Assembly (NCBI GenBank): GCA_947627765.1
Contig: CANQXA010000008.1
Coordinates: 1-58,441 of the forward strand
Reading direction: 5' to 3'
Origin: an uncultured Clostridia bacterium
GTDB taxonomy: Bacteria > Bacillota > Clostridia > Christensenellales > Borkfalkiaceae
Length of the DNA stretch: 58,441 nt
Shown in pieces: positions 44,803-53,500 of the stretch (position 1 is its first letter; every line of letters starts with the position of its first letter). The position numbers and the translations under genes were made by a program. Below the pieces are notes generated by a model. It searched no databases. It was not told where the DNA came from and saw only the letters and a list, made by a program, of their open reading frames with translations.

Positions 44803-44822
44803 AAAAACGGCGGACTGCCGCG
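44803..44822 (-). terminator. Weak terminator after the 74-residue gene
   Basis: GCGG-CAGT-CCGC followed by CGTTTTT on the minus strand, between the small gene and the ruvC promoter. Short stem. Confidence 0.45.
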
Positions 44823-44866
44823 CTTTCTTCGTCAAAACGTCCTTCCCCGCTCATTGATAAGACCCC

Positions 44867-45091
44867 TCAGCGGACGGGGAAATTCTCCTCGATGTCCCAA
44901 TCGAGCCCCCGCGTTTTGGCTTTTTCCCAGCAGTCCTGTACGATCTCGAGACAGGCGACCAGCGCGGCGCGCATCCCCATGTGATAATCGTCGGGCAGGC
45001 TCTGCCCGGCTTCCACCGTCTCTTCCAACATATCCGTAATGCGGTCGATGAGAACGGACAACGTCCTCTCCGCGTCCATGATTTCGCCCAT
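44867..45091 (-). CDS. Unrecognised 74-residue acidic protein
   Basis: I do not recognise this small protein. It is predicted soluble and helical (MGEIMDAERTLSVLIDRITD, then EETVEAGQSLPDDYHMGMRA and ALVACLEIVQDCWEKAKTRG), with 16 acidic residues. ATG 45091 has GGGAGGG five bases upstream, and a TTGTCA-N18-TAAAAT promoter lies at 45122-45151, so it is probably real and monocistronic. No neighbour suggests a role. Confidence 0.65.
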   Translation of the reverse strand: MGEIMDAERTLSVLIDRITDMLEETVEAGQSLPDDYHMGMRAALVACLEIVQDCWEKAKTRGLDWDIEENFPVR

Positions 45092-45121
45092 GCCACCCTC
45101 CCCCGAGAGTATAATAAAGTA

Positions 45122-45151
45122 ATTTTAGCACATCGGGGTCCCGCCTGACAA
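45122..45151 (-). promoter_or_regulatory. Possible promoter of the 74-residue gene
   Basis: Minus-strand TTGTCA (45146-45151), 18-base spacer, TAAAAT (45122-45127). A second possible -10, TATACT (45108-45113), lies closer to the ATG. Confidence 0.5.
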
Positions 45152-45192
45152 GAGATTTGGGAAAATTTACGGCAATTTTCCGCAAGAGGGGC

Positions 45193-45224
45193 AAAAAATC
45201 CCGCCGCGCTCATTTGCGCGGCGG
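45193..45224. terminator. Terminator after galM
   Basis: CCGCCGCGC and GCGCGGCGG with loop AAATGA, followed by GATTTTTT on the minus strand, 17 bases after the galM stop. Confidence 0.85.
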
Positions 45225-45240
45225 TCTCCGTTAAGACCTG

Positions 45241-46278
45241 TTAGTCTGCGATCCCGAATTCGTAGGCGGCGATGAAATCGTACTCCTCCCCCGCTTCGAG
45301 GACCGAGCTCCCCTTCTCGGCGTACTCGGGCACGTTGACGTTGTTGGGGATCGCCTCCGTCTCGAGGCAGAGCCCTGCGTGCGCCTTGTAGAAGGAATAC
45401 TTGCCCTTTTGGTTGAGCCCGTTGCCCGTGTAGAGCTGTACGGCGGGCATATCGGTGTAGCAGGACATCTTGATGCCCGTTGCGGGGCTCGTGACTTCGG
45501 CGTATTTCGCGTAATTTCCCGCCCCCTGTTTCAAAACGAAGCAGTGATCGTACCCGTTGCCCTTTTTGAGGTCCTCGTCGTCCGCGCCGATGTCGCGGCC
45601 GACCGCCTTGGGCGTATTGAAATCGAAGGGCGTGCCCTCTACTTCGCGGAAGCCGCCCGTGGGGATCATCGTCTCATCGGTGGGAGCGATCTCGTCGCTG
45701 TCGATCCAGAGGAGATGCCCGAGGACGTCCGTCCCCTCGCCGCTCAGGTTGAAATAGGCGTGATTGGTCAGCCCCACGACCGTCTTTTGGTCGCACTTGG
45801 CGAAGTAATGGATCCTGAGGACGTTGTTGCGGAAAGTATAGACGGCGGTGACCTTCAAATTCCCGGGATAATTCTCCTCGCCGTCGGGAGAGATGATCGA
45901 GAGGGCGAGCGAGTTGCCCGAGGTGGCGTATGCCCAAACTTTGCGGTTGAAGCCCTCCTTGCCGCCGTGGAGATGGTTGCCGCGGTCGTTGCAATAGAGC
46001 TGGTAGTCCTTCCCGTCGAGGGTGAACTTCCCGCCGCCGATGCGGTTGCCGAATCTGCCGATGAGCGCGCCGAGATAGCCGCCGTTCTCCTCGTATTCCG
46101 CGACCGTATTGTAGCCGAGCACGACGTCGGTCATGCGCCCGTCCTTCGCGGGAACGATTAGACGCTGGATGATCCCGCCGTAGTTGAGAATGGTCACCCT
46201 GCTTCTTCCGTCCGCAATGGTGAAGGCGTAAACGGTCTCCCCGTTCTTCGTTGTTCCGAATTTCTTGCAAGTAATCAT
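45241..46278 (-). CDS. galM: Aldose 1-epimerase (mutarotase)
   Basis: Interconverts alpha and beta anomers of aldoses such as galactose and glucose. 345 residues. Beta-fold enzyme with IGRFGNRIGGGKF, the substrate His in NHLHGG, catalytic His in GLTNHAYFNLSG near 175 and catalytic Glu in LCLETEAIPN near 310. ATG 46278 with GGAGG 7 bases upstream. No other galactose gene is adjacent; flanked by its own promoter and terminator. Confidence 0.95.
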   Translation of the reverse strand: MITCKKFGTTKNGETVYAFTIADGRSRVTILNYGGIIQRLIVPAKDGRMTDVVLGYNTVAEYEENGGYLGALIGRFGNRIGGGKFTLDGKDYQLYCNDRGNHLHGGKEGFNRKVWAYATSGNSLALSIISPDGEENYPGNLKVTAVYTFRNNVLRIHYFAKCDQKTVVGLTNHAYFNLSGEGTDVLGHLLWIDSDEIAPTDETMIPTGGFREVEGTPFDFNTPKAVGRDIGADDEDLKKGNGYDHCFVLKQGAGNYAKYAEVTSPATGIKMSCYTDMPAVQLYTGNGLNQKGKYSFYKAHAGLCLETEAIPNNVNVPEYAEKGSSVLEAGEEYDFIAAYEFGIAD

Positions 46279-46303
46279 ATCGATCCCTCCGAGTCTTTCT
46301 CCT

Positions 46304-46332
46304 ATTATAGCACAACCGAAAGGAAAAGTAAA
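46304..46332 (-). promoter_or_regulatory. Promoter of galM
   Basis: Minus-strand TTTACT (46327-46332), 17-base spacer, TATAAT (46304-46309) with an extended TG. Start near 46297. Confidence 0.7.
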
Positions 46333-46364
46333 TAAATTCGCGAAATTTTACGCAAACTCCGCAT

Positions 46365-47042
46365 ATGCAGAAAAAATCCCTGACGATCGCCGTCTTTCTC
46401 TTCGGATTGCTCCTCGTCCTCCTCGCGCACCTCTCGGGGCGGACGATGGCGACTCCCGTCTTTACATTTGCCGAAGAGCGCGAAGTCTACCTCACGTTCG
46501 ACGACGGGCCGAGCACCGCCGTCACCGAAAAGATCCTCGATACCCTCAAAGCGGAAGAGATCAAAGCGACGTTCTTCGTCGTGGGGGAACGCATTCCGGG
46601 GCGGGAAAAGACGCTCCGCCGCATCCGCGACGAAGGGCATACCATCGGCGTGCACTCCGATTCCCACCGCTACGAGACGATCTACGCCTCCGACGCCGCC
46701 TTTCTCGAAGACGTCGAGGCGTGCGCCGACCGTATTTTGAAGACGGCGGACGTCACCGCAACCGTCTACCGCTTCCCGGGCGGAGGACGGCATCCCTCAA
46801 AGGAGACCCTCCTCAAAGAGCGCGGCTACCGCATTGTGTGGTGGAACGCCGTCTGCGGGGACGAGGAGATCCCCGGGGCGGACGCGAAGACGCTCACAGA
46901 GCGCGCGATCGCGACGGCGAAGGGCAAGCGGCGGGTCGTCCTCCTACTCCACGATTCGGCGCCGCACGGCGCGACCGCCGAGGCGCTTCCCGCGATCATC
47001 GAATACTTCCGCGGGGAAAATTACGTCTTTAAGGCTTTCTGA
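46365..47042 (+). CDS. Polysaccharide deacetylase, membrane-anchored (NodB/CE4 family)
   Basis: Predicted metal-dependent deacetylase of cell-wall or extracellular N-acetyl sugars. 225 residues. One N-terminal hydrophobic helix (about 6-24) without lipobox, then the CE4 motifs: VYLTFDDGPS (metal/catalytic Asp) near 42, HSDSH (metal His pair) near 97, YRFPGGGRHPS near 130 and the C-terminal LLLHDS. ATG 46365 lacks a clear Shine-Dalgarno; no strong plus-strand promoter was identified. One of two plus-strand genes. Its 3' end overlaps the convergent ATPase gene by 22 bases. Substrate not determinable. Confidence 0.88.
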   Translation: MQKKSLTIAVFLFGLLLVLLAHLSGRTMATPVFTFAEEREVYLTFDDGPSTAVTEKILDTLKAEEIKATFFVVGERIPGREKTLRRIRDEGHTIGVHSDSHRYETIYASDAAFLEDVEACADRILKTADVTATVYRFPGGGRHPSKETLLKERGYRIVWWNAVCGDEEIPGADAKTLTERAIATAKGKRRVVLLLHDSAPHGATAEALPAIIEYFRGENYVFKAF

Positions 47043-49591
47043 GGGGCGGCTCGGCGTTTTTTCCCTGCGAGGGCGATCCCCTTATAGAGTTCGCCGAGGG
47101 GCACGATGACGAGGGACAGCCCGACGGAGACAGCCCACTGCGCGGCGTCGAGCGCGGAGAGGTCGAAGAGAAGGCGGAGCGGCGTCGCGACCAAAAGCAC
47201 CGTGAGCGCTACGCCGACGGCGACGGTGACGAGGAGCGCGGGATTGGATACGAAGTCCTTCGGCTTGGACATGGTATCCTCCTTTCTGACGTTGAAGGCA
47301 TAAAATAGCTCCAAAAGGGAGAGCATGACGAAGGACATCGTGCTTGCGACGGCGTTCCCCCATACCATGTCTGCGGAGATGAACACGGAAACGATGAGCG
47401 CCGCCTGAATCACGCCGAACAGGACGATCTTCAAGAGCGCGGGCGGGGCGTAGATCTCACGGTCGCTGACGGGGGGACGGAGCATGGCGCCCTCCGTCTT
47501 TTCCATTCCGAGCGCGAGGACGGGCAAAGAGTCGGTGATCAAATTGACCCAAAGGAGCTGGGTGGACGTCAAAAAATCCAGCCGCCAGAAAAAGAGGGAT
47601 ACGATGAGCACGCAGAGCACTTCGGCGAGATTGGTCGCAAGGAAGAAGGAGATCGTCTTTTTGACGTTGAAAAAGACGTTTCTGCCCTCCTCGACGGCGC
47701 TCGTCATCGTGGCGAAATTGTCGTCGGCGAGCACGATGTCGGCGGCATTTTTCGTGACGTCGGTCCCCGAGCCCATGGCGACGCCGATGTCCGCGGCTTT
47801 TAAGGCGGGAGCATCGTTGACGCCGTCGCCCGTCATGGCGACGACCTCCCCCTTCGCTTGAAGGGCGCGGACGATGCGCATCTTGTGCCCGGGCGAGACG
47901 CGCGCATACACCGAATAGCCCTCCGCCCGCGCCGCGAGTTCCTCCTCCGCCATGCCGTCGAGTTCGTCGCCCGTGACGACTTCCCCCCGCGCCGCGGCGA
48001 TCCCGAGGCGGGAGGCGATGGCAAAGGCGGTCTCCGCGCCGTCGCCCGTGATCATCACCGTCTTGACGCCCGCCCTCTTCAATGTCTCCACCGCGCGGGC
48101 GGCGCCCTCTTTGGGGGGATCGGTCATGGCGGCGAGCCCGAGCAGGATGAGGTTTTCCTCGCGGTCCCCCTCCCCCATCGCGAAGGCGAGCACCCGCATC
48201 GCGTTTTGCGCATACCCGTCCGCCGCGGAGGAGACCGCCCGAAGATCTTCCGCCCCGAGCGGACGGACCTTTTCCGCCAAGACGCGGGTACATTTTTTGA
48301 GAAGGACGTCCAAAGCGCCCTTGACGTATAGCGTCGTCCTGTCCGTTTTGACCGCCACGCTCATCATCTTTCGCTCGGAAGAGAAGGGTGTACCCCCGAC
48401 ATGGGTATAGGGAAAGCGGTCAATGCGCAAATCGGCGTACTCCAAGAGCGCGATCTCCGTAGGGTCGCCGAGATAGCCGCCCTGCGTCCCCTTGACGGTA
48501 TGGCAGACGTGCATACAGCGCAGGATCTCCCGCTCCGCCGCCGCCGAAAAGCCGAAGACCGACTCCACCGTCATCTTGTTTTTTGTGAGGGTGCCCGTCT
48601 TATCCGAGCAGATCACGGTACAGCTCCCGAGCGCTTCCACCGCGGAGAGCCTGCGCATCACGGCGCGGCGCTTCGCCATGCGTTGGACGCCCATCGCGAG
48701 AATGACGGTGACGACGGCGCCCATGCCCTCGGGAATGGCGGCGACGGCGACCGCGACCGCCGCCATCAGGTTTTGCAGAAGGCTCACCCTGCGGGCGAGC
48801 AGTCCGCCGACGAACAGGACGAGGGAGACGAGGAGCACGAAGACGGTGATGATCTTCCCGAGGCGGGAGATCGTCTTATCGAGGGGAGAAGGCGCGGACT
48901 TGTTCTCGTGCAAGAGCGCCGCGACCCGTCCCATCTCCGTGGAGGCGCCCGTATTGACGACGACGGCGCGCGCCCGCCCCTTCACGCAGAATGTCGCGCA
49001 AAACGCCGTGTTCGCACGGTCTGAGAGCCCGCTCTTGGAGACGACGCAGTCGTACTTTCTGACGGGCTCCGATTCCCCCGTGAGAGACGATTCGTCCGCG
49101 CGGAACTCCTCCGAGGAGAGGATGCGGCAGTCGGCGGGGATCCTGTCCCCCTCCTCGAGCTCGACGACGTCGCCCACGACGAGCTCCTCGGCGTCAACGC
49201 GGACGATCCTGCCGTCCCGCGAGACCTTCGCCTCGCACCGTGTGAGCGTTTTGAGCTTCTCGAGGGCGCTGTCCGCGCGGTACTCCTGCAAAAACCCGAC
49301 GACCGCGTTGAGCAGAATGATGAAGAGCAGGATCCCCGTATCGACGAGTTCCCCCGTATCCCGAGTGAGAAAGGCGAGTACGCCCGAAAGGACTGCCGCC
49401 GAGATGAGGATCAGCGTCATGAGGTCCTTGAACTGCGCGAAGAAGAGGCGCAGTTTGCTCCGTTTTTTGCCGCCGCCGATCACGTTCCTGCCCGAAAGCA
49501 GACGGCGCGCCGCCTCGGCGGACGATAGTCCGCCCGCGCTTCCCTCCACCTTCCGCAACACTTCCTCTAACGGCATTCCGTACTGTTCCAT
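47021..49591 (-). CDS. P-type calcium-transporting ATPase (P2A)
   Basis: Ion pump, most likely Ca2+ efflux. 856 residues. Cation ATPase N-terminal domain, TGES dephosphorylation loop ([12 protein letters not shown]) near 165, IPEG motif in helix 4 ([19 protein letters not shown]), phosphorylation site DKTGTLTKN near 330, KGALDVLL, and [12 protein letters not shown] hinge near 585, then six C-terminal helices. The [17 protein letters not shown] pattern fits SERCA/PMCA-like bacterial pumps. ATG 49591 chosen as the first family-like start; there is no ribosome site, and upstream TTG (49639) lies in a terminator hairpin. Confidence 0.93.
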   Translation of the reverse strand: MEQYGMPLEEVLRKVEGSAGGLSSAEAARRLLSGRNVIGGGKKRSKLRLFFAQFKDLMTLILISAAVLSGVLAFLTRDTGELVDTGILLFIILLNAVVGFLQEYRADSALEKLKTLTRCEAKVSRDGRIVRVDAEELVVGDVVELEEGDRIPADCRILSSEEFRADESSLTGESEPVRKYDCVVSKSGLSDRANTAFCATFCVKGRARAVVVNTGASTEMGRVAALLHENKSAPSPLDKTISRLGKIITVFVLLVSLVLFVGGLLARRVSLLQNLMAAVAVAVAAIPEGMGAVVTVILAMGVQRMAKRRAVMRRLSAVEALGSCTVICSDKTGTLTKNKMTVESVFGFSAAAEREILRCMHVCHTVKGTQGGYLGDPTEIALLEYADLRIDRFPYTHVGGTPFSSERKMMSVAVKTDRTTLYVKGALDVLLKKCTRVLAEKVRPLGAEDLRAVSSAADGYAQNAMRVLAFAMGEGDREENLILLGLAAMTDPPKEGAARAVETLKRAGVKTVMITGDGAETAFAIASRLGIAAARGEVVTGDELDGMAEEELAARAEGYSVYARVSPGHKMRIVRALQAKGEVVAMTGDGVNDAPALKAADIGVAMGSGTDVTKNAADIVLADDNFATMTSAVEEGRNVFFNVKKTISFFLATNLAEVLCVLIVSLFFWRLDFLTSTQLLWVNLITDSLPVLALGMEKTEGAMLRPPVSDREIYAPPALLKIVLFGVIQAALIVSVFISADMVWGNAVASTMSFVMLSLLELFYAFNVRKEDTMSKPKDFVSNPALLVTVAVGVALTVLLVATPLRLLFDLSALDAAQWAVSVGLSLVIVPLGELYKGIALAGKKRRAAPQKALKT

Positions 49592-49627
49592 GGGGATATG
49601 GTATGCCCGTCCGCACGCGAATATGAG

Positions 49628-49657
49628 TAAAGGCGGCAAGACCGATGTCTTGCCGCC
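49628..49657 (-). terminator. Terminator after the ttcA-like gene
   Basis: GGCGGCAAGAC and GTCTTGCCGCC perfect 11-base-pair stem with loop ATCG, followed by TTTAC on the minus strand, 19 bases after the stop at 49676. Confidence 0.75.
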
Positions 49658-49675
49658 CCTTCCGATTGAGGATTT

Positions 49676-50515
49676 TCAGTATTCGTCGAGGAAGTGATGT
49701 CTGACGCCCGCCTTGTCCTTGTAGGCGATGACGGTGGACAGGTTGACGTTCTCCACGCTCTTGAAGATATTCTGCTCGACCTGCCCGTATTCCGCCTTCA
49801 ATTCGCGGATGAGCGCCTTCACGCGGAGCCGCTTGCTCTCGCCCGTCCCGCCGCCTTCGCTCCACTTGTTCTCCTCCGTGAAACGGCAGGCGCACTGCAA
49901 AAAGCGGAGCCCGTTTGCATCCCGCCACGCCTTGATGTCCTCCTCGCGGACGAGATAGAGGGGGCGGATCAGCTCCATTCCCGAAAAATTTGCGGATCTC
50001 AGCTTGGGCATCATCGTCTGCACCTGCCCGCCGTAGAGCATCCCCATGAGGACGGTCTCGATCACGTCGTCGTAGTGGTGCCCGAGCGCGATCTTGTTAC
50101 AGCCGAGTTCCTGCGCATGGCGGTAGAGGTGCCCGCGGCGCATCCGCGCGCACAGGTAGCAGGGAGACTTCTCGACGGGATAAACGCTCTCGAAGATGTC
50201 CGTCGGAAAGATGTCGAGGGGGATGCCGAGCAGTGCGGCGTTTTCCTCGATCCTGCGGCGGTTTTCCGCGCTGTAACCGGGATCCATACAGAGGAACCGA
50301 AGCTCGAAGGGGAACTTATCGTGCCGTTTGAGTTCCTGAAAGAGCTTCGCCATGAGGAAGGAATCTTTTCCGCCCGAAATACAGACGGCGATGCGGTCCC
50401 CCTCCTCGACGAGACGGTACATGACGATCGCCTGCGCAAAGCGGGAAAAGAGCGTGCGGTGGAACCTCTTTCTGATGCTGTTTTCTACCTCGTTCACCGA
50501 TTTCGTGCCATCCAT
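49676..50515 (-). CDS. ttcA: TtcA-family tRNA 2-thiolation PP-loop ATPase
   Basis: Adenylates and thiolates a tRNA base, in the TtcA group position C32. 279 residues. PP-loop [14 protein letters not shown] near residue 47, Cys pair [12 protein letters not shown] near 120, [20 protein letters not shown], and a later CACRF Cys pair for an iron-sulfur cluster. ATG 50515 chosen over an ATG at 50575, because the stretch between encodes an intrinsic terminator; AAGGAC precedes 50515. Exact tRNA target is inferred from family only. Confidence 0.85.
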   Translation of the reverse strand: MDGTKSVNEVENSIRKRFHRTLFSRFAQAIVMYRLVEEGDRIAVCISGGKDSFLMAKLFQELKRHDKFPFELRFLCMDPGYSAENRRRIEENAALLGIPLDIFPTDIFESVYPVEKSPCYLCARMRRGHLYRHAQELGCNKIALGHHYDDVIETVLMGMLYGGQVQTMMPKLRSANFSGMELIRPLYLVREEDIKAWRDANGLRFLQCACRFTEENKWSEGGGTGESKRLRVKALIRELKAEYGQVEQNIFKSVENVNLSTVIAYKDKAGVRHHFLDEY

Positions 50516-50533
50516 GTCCGAAAACCGTCCTTC

Positions 50534-50572
50534 AAAACGGGGGCGCCGCGGTCGCGGCGCCCCACTTTTTTT
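50534..50572. terminator. Bidirectional terminator after the 1765-residue lipoprotein gene
   Basis: GGGGCGCCGCG and CGCGGCGCCCC form an 11-base-pair stem with a two-to-three-base loop; T-runs flank it on both strands (CGTTTTG on minus, seven T on plus). It lies just downstream of the stop at 50582. Confidence 0.85.
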
Positions 50573-50581
50573 CATGCTTTT

Positions 50582-53500
50582 TTACTGCATTTCGATCGCA
50601 AATCCGCCGCCGTCGGGGACGATCTTCACCCGATAGACGGAGCCGCCCGCAGTCACGGTCCAGCTCCCGTCGTCGTTCTTTTCGAACACGGCGTCCCGCT
50701 TGGTGGAGTCGTATTCCTTGAAGCTGAGAAGGTAGACGACCGTCATATCCGCCCCGTCCATCAGATAGAGGAAGGAGATCTCGTAGCGGATGCCCGAATA
50801 GGCGATGGCGTAGCCGTACTCCCCTTCGCTCTCGGCGTTCTCCACGAATCCGTTCTCGCCGAACGTGAGGTCGAACACGTACGCCGAATAGTCGTAGGAG
50901 CCCGTCGTCGTATTCATGTTCTGGCGCACGAGGGCGGCCTTCATCTTTGTCAGCATCTTCCACTCGGTCGTCGTGGTGACGCCCGACTCGGGCAGGGTGA
51001 GACGCATGACATCCAACTTTTCGTAGCCGTCGATATACGCCGAACCCGCCCAAAGCTGGGTCACGGTGAGTTTGCCCGCGCCGCGGATGTTGTACGAACT
51101 CTCCACGGATACGGAGTGAAGGATGAACTGCTTCCCGCCGTCGTCGAGGAAGAAGCGGACGGTGTAGACGACGCCGTCCTTGCCCGTAACGGGCAGAGCC
51201 TTGGCATAGCCGAACGAGTAGTGGCTGTTGCCCGTATCCTCTTTCGCGGCGGAGAAGGTCCCTTCATAGGCGATCGGATTGCCCGCGGTATCCTGCACGG
51301 GCAGGGCGAGCGTGAGGGCGTCGGCGAGATAGTAACCGCCTACCCTGCGCCCGTCGATCGTGGCGGTAAGCCCCGCAAAAGCGCGGTCGGTATAAGTGCC
51401 CGAACTGCCCTTCGGAGCCGTCTGGAAGGTGTTCCCTTCGCCCGTGAAGTGAAGGGTGAGATCGTACTCTTCGAGCAGGGTATCGGCACCCGCGCGGTAT
51501 GCGAGGGTGACAAAGAGATGCCCCGCAAGATATTCGGCGGTCACGGTATACCCGCCTTCGCCCGCAAGGGTGGCGTTTGCGGTGAACTGCGCGCCGTCCG
51601 GCGTAAAGACGAGCGCCGCGTCCGCATGGTCTTCGAGCGTAAAGGTCAGAGCCCCGCCCTCATAGCGCGTGTACTTTTTTCCGTTGTAGGAATAGGTCTT
51701 CCCCGCGCCGAACAGCGGGATCGTGGAACTTGCATGATCGCCCGCAACGGCGTACCGCGTGACGGTATTCCTCTCCACGGTGTAGAAGTACTCCACGCCC
51801 TCCGCGATGAGTTTCGCCTCGCCGAAGATCACCGAACCGAAGCTCTCCGAATAGAAGGAGGCGAGATGACTTGAATGGTCGATGAGGGCGAACGTTCCGT
51901 CGCCGTAGGAGAATACCGCGGAAAGGCGCGCCGATTCGAAGTAGCCGAGCCCTTCCGCAAAGAAGAGCACGCTGCCCGTGAAGACGTCGCCGTAGCAGTT
52001 GGTATAGGACGCGCCGCCGTAGCCGTCGAGGGCGAGCACCGACCAATCTTTCCCCAAATAGACGTGGTTTGTGTCCTCCGTAAAGAGACGGTAGACGTAG
52101 GTCGTCGTATCGTCCGCGGTCAGGGTGTCGAGCAGGAAGCGGAAGGTCTTCCCGTCCGCCTCGAAGAGATAGCCGCCGCCCGTGAGAGGCTCATAGGTCC
52201 CCTGAACGGCGTCGCCGTTTTCGGTATACGTCGCACCGCCGTGCCCGTCGAGATAGAGCGTCCCCGCGCCGCTTTGCACACCCTCGAAGGAGGCAAAGGC
52301 GTAGTTGCCGTAGGGCAGGGAGCGGAGATCGAGCTCTCCCGAATCATCGATGTCGAAATAGAAGGAAGTCGAAGTGGGAAGCCCGCTCTCCCAGATCCAA
52401 AAACGGACCTGTTTCCCGTCTGCGCCGTTTGTAAAGTCGCGGTCGGTCGTCGTCTCCCCGCAGGTGCCGAGATACATATTGCCGTAATACTCGTTGCCTT
52501 CGGCGTCGATGTAGACGGCGTTGCGGTTGGGATAGCCCGCGCTGAAAACGCTCCCCCCGCCCTTCACATCGAAATCGCCGATCCTGTGGGCGATCTGCGC
52601 CTGATAGAGGGGCATGGTATCCACCTCGCCGCCCAAATTGACGGGATAGGTCCCGAGGATATAGTTGACCGCGGCGCCCTCTTTCGGGGTTATGGTGTAT
52701 TCGAGGAAGCCCTCGGCGTAATTTTTGGTGCGGGCATACGTTGCCTCCGAGACGGACGTCTCATCCGTCAAGCCGTCGTAGGAGTAGAAGAACGCATTGC
52801 CCCTGCCGTCGAGCACGAGATAGCGGTCCTGCGTGATGCCGTTGTTGGCGTCCATTTCGTACCAGAATCCTGCGTCGGTGAGCACGCGGTCCACCTTGTT
52901 GCCTTCGGGATCGGCGGCGAGCACGAAGATGGGCGCGTCCTCCACGTCTTCGGAGGGCAGGAAGTAGAAGAGCTGACCCTTGCCCAAGCCGATGGTAAAG
53001 ACGATCGAGCCCTCATAGGAATCTTCGCCCGCCGTGTAGAGATAGACGCCGTACCCGTCCGTCGTGAAGTTGGAGAAGGTATAGGGGGTGGACTGTTGGA
53101 CGAAGGTGCCGCCGCCCGCGTTTTCGAAGCGCTTGAAGCGGAATGCGTCGTAGTCGGTGAATTCTTCGTCCTCCATCTCCGCAAGGTGGGCGGTGAGGGT
53201 GAAGTCGTACTCGTCCGTCTTGCCTGCGACGGGCGCCGCCGTGCCCTCGCCGACGAAGCGGATCAGCCCGCTGCTGAGCCGGAAAGCGAGGTAGACGCGC
53301 TCTCCCGCAAAGTAGAGGGCGCCGTAGTAGAAGTTCTCGGGCTCGCCGAAGGGGAACTCGATGCTGTACAGTGCGGCGGGATCGACAGGATGGAACTCCC
53401 GCGCGCCGCTTTCGGTGTAGAAGAGATGGTCCGTCCCGCCGTAGGTGAAGGTGTAGAAGTCGATATAGCCGATGGTGGACGTATAGGCGATCTCTTCGTC

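Noticed and set aside
50516-50575. ATG at 50575 as start of the ttcA-like gene
   Set aside because: The extra 20 codons are the terminator hairpin of the preceding gene and encode a Pro/Arg-rich stretch not expected in the family.
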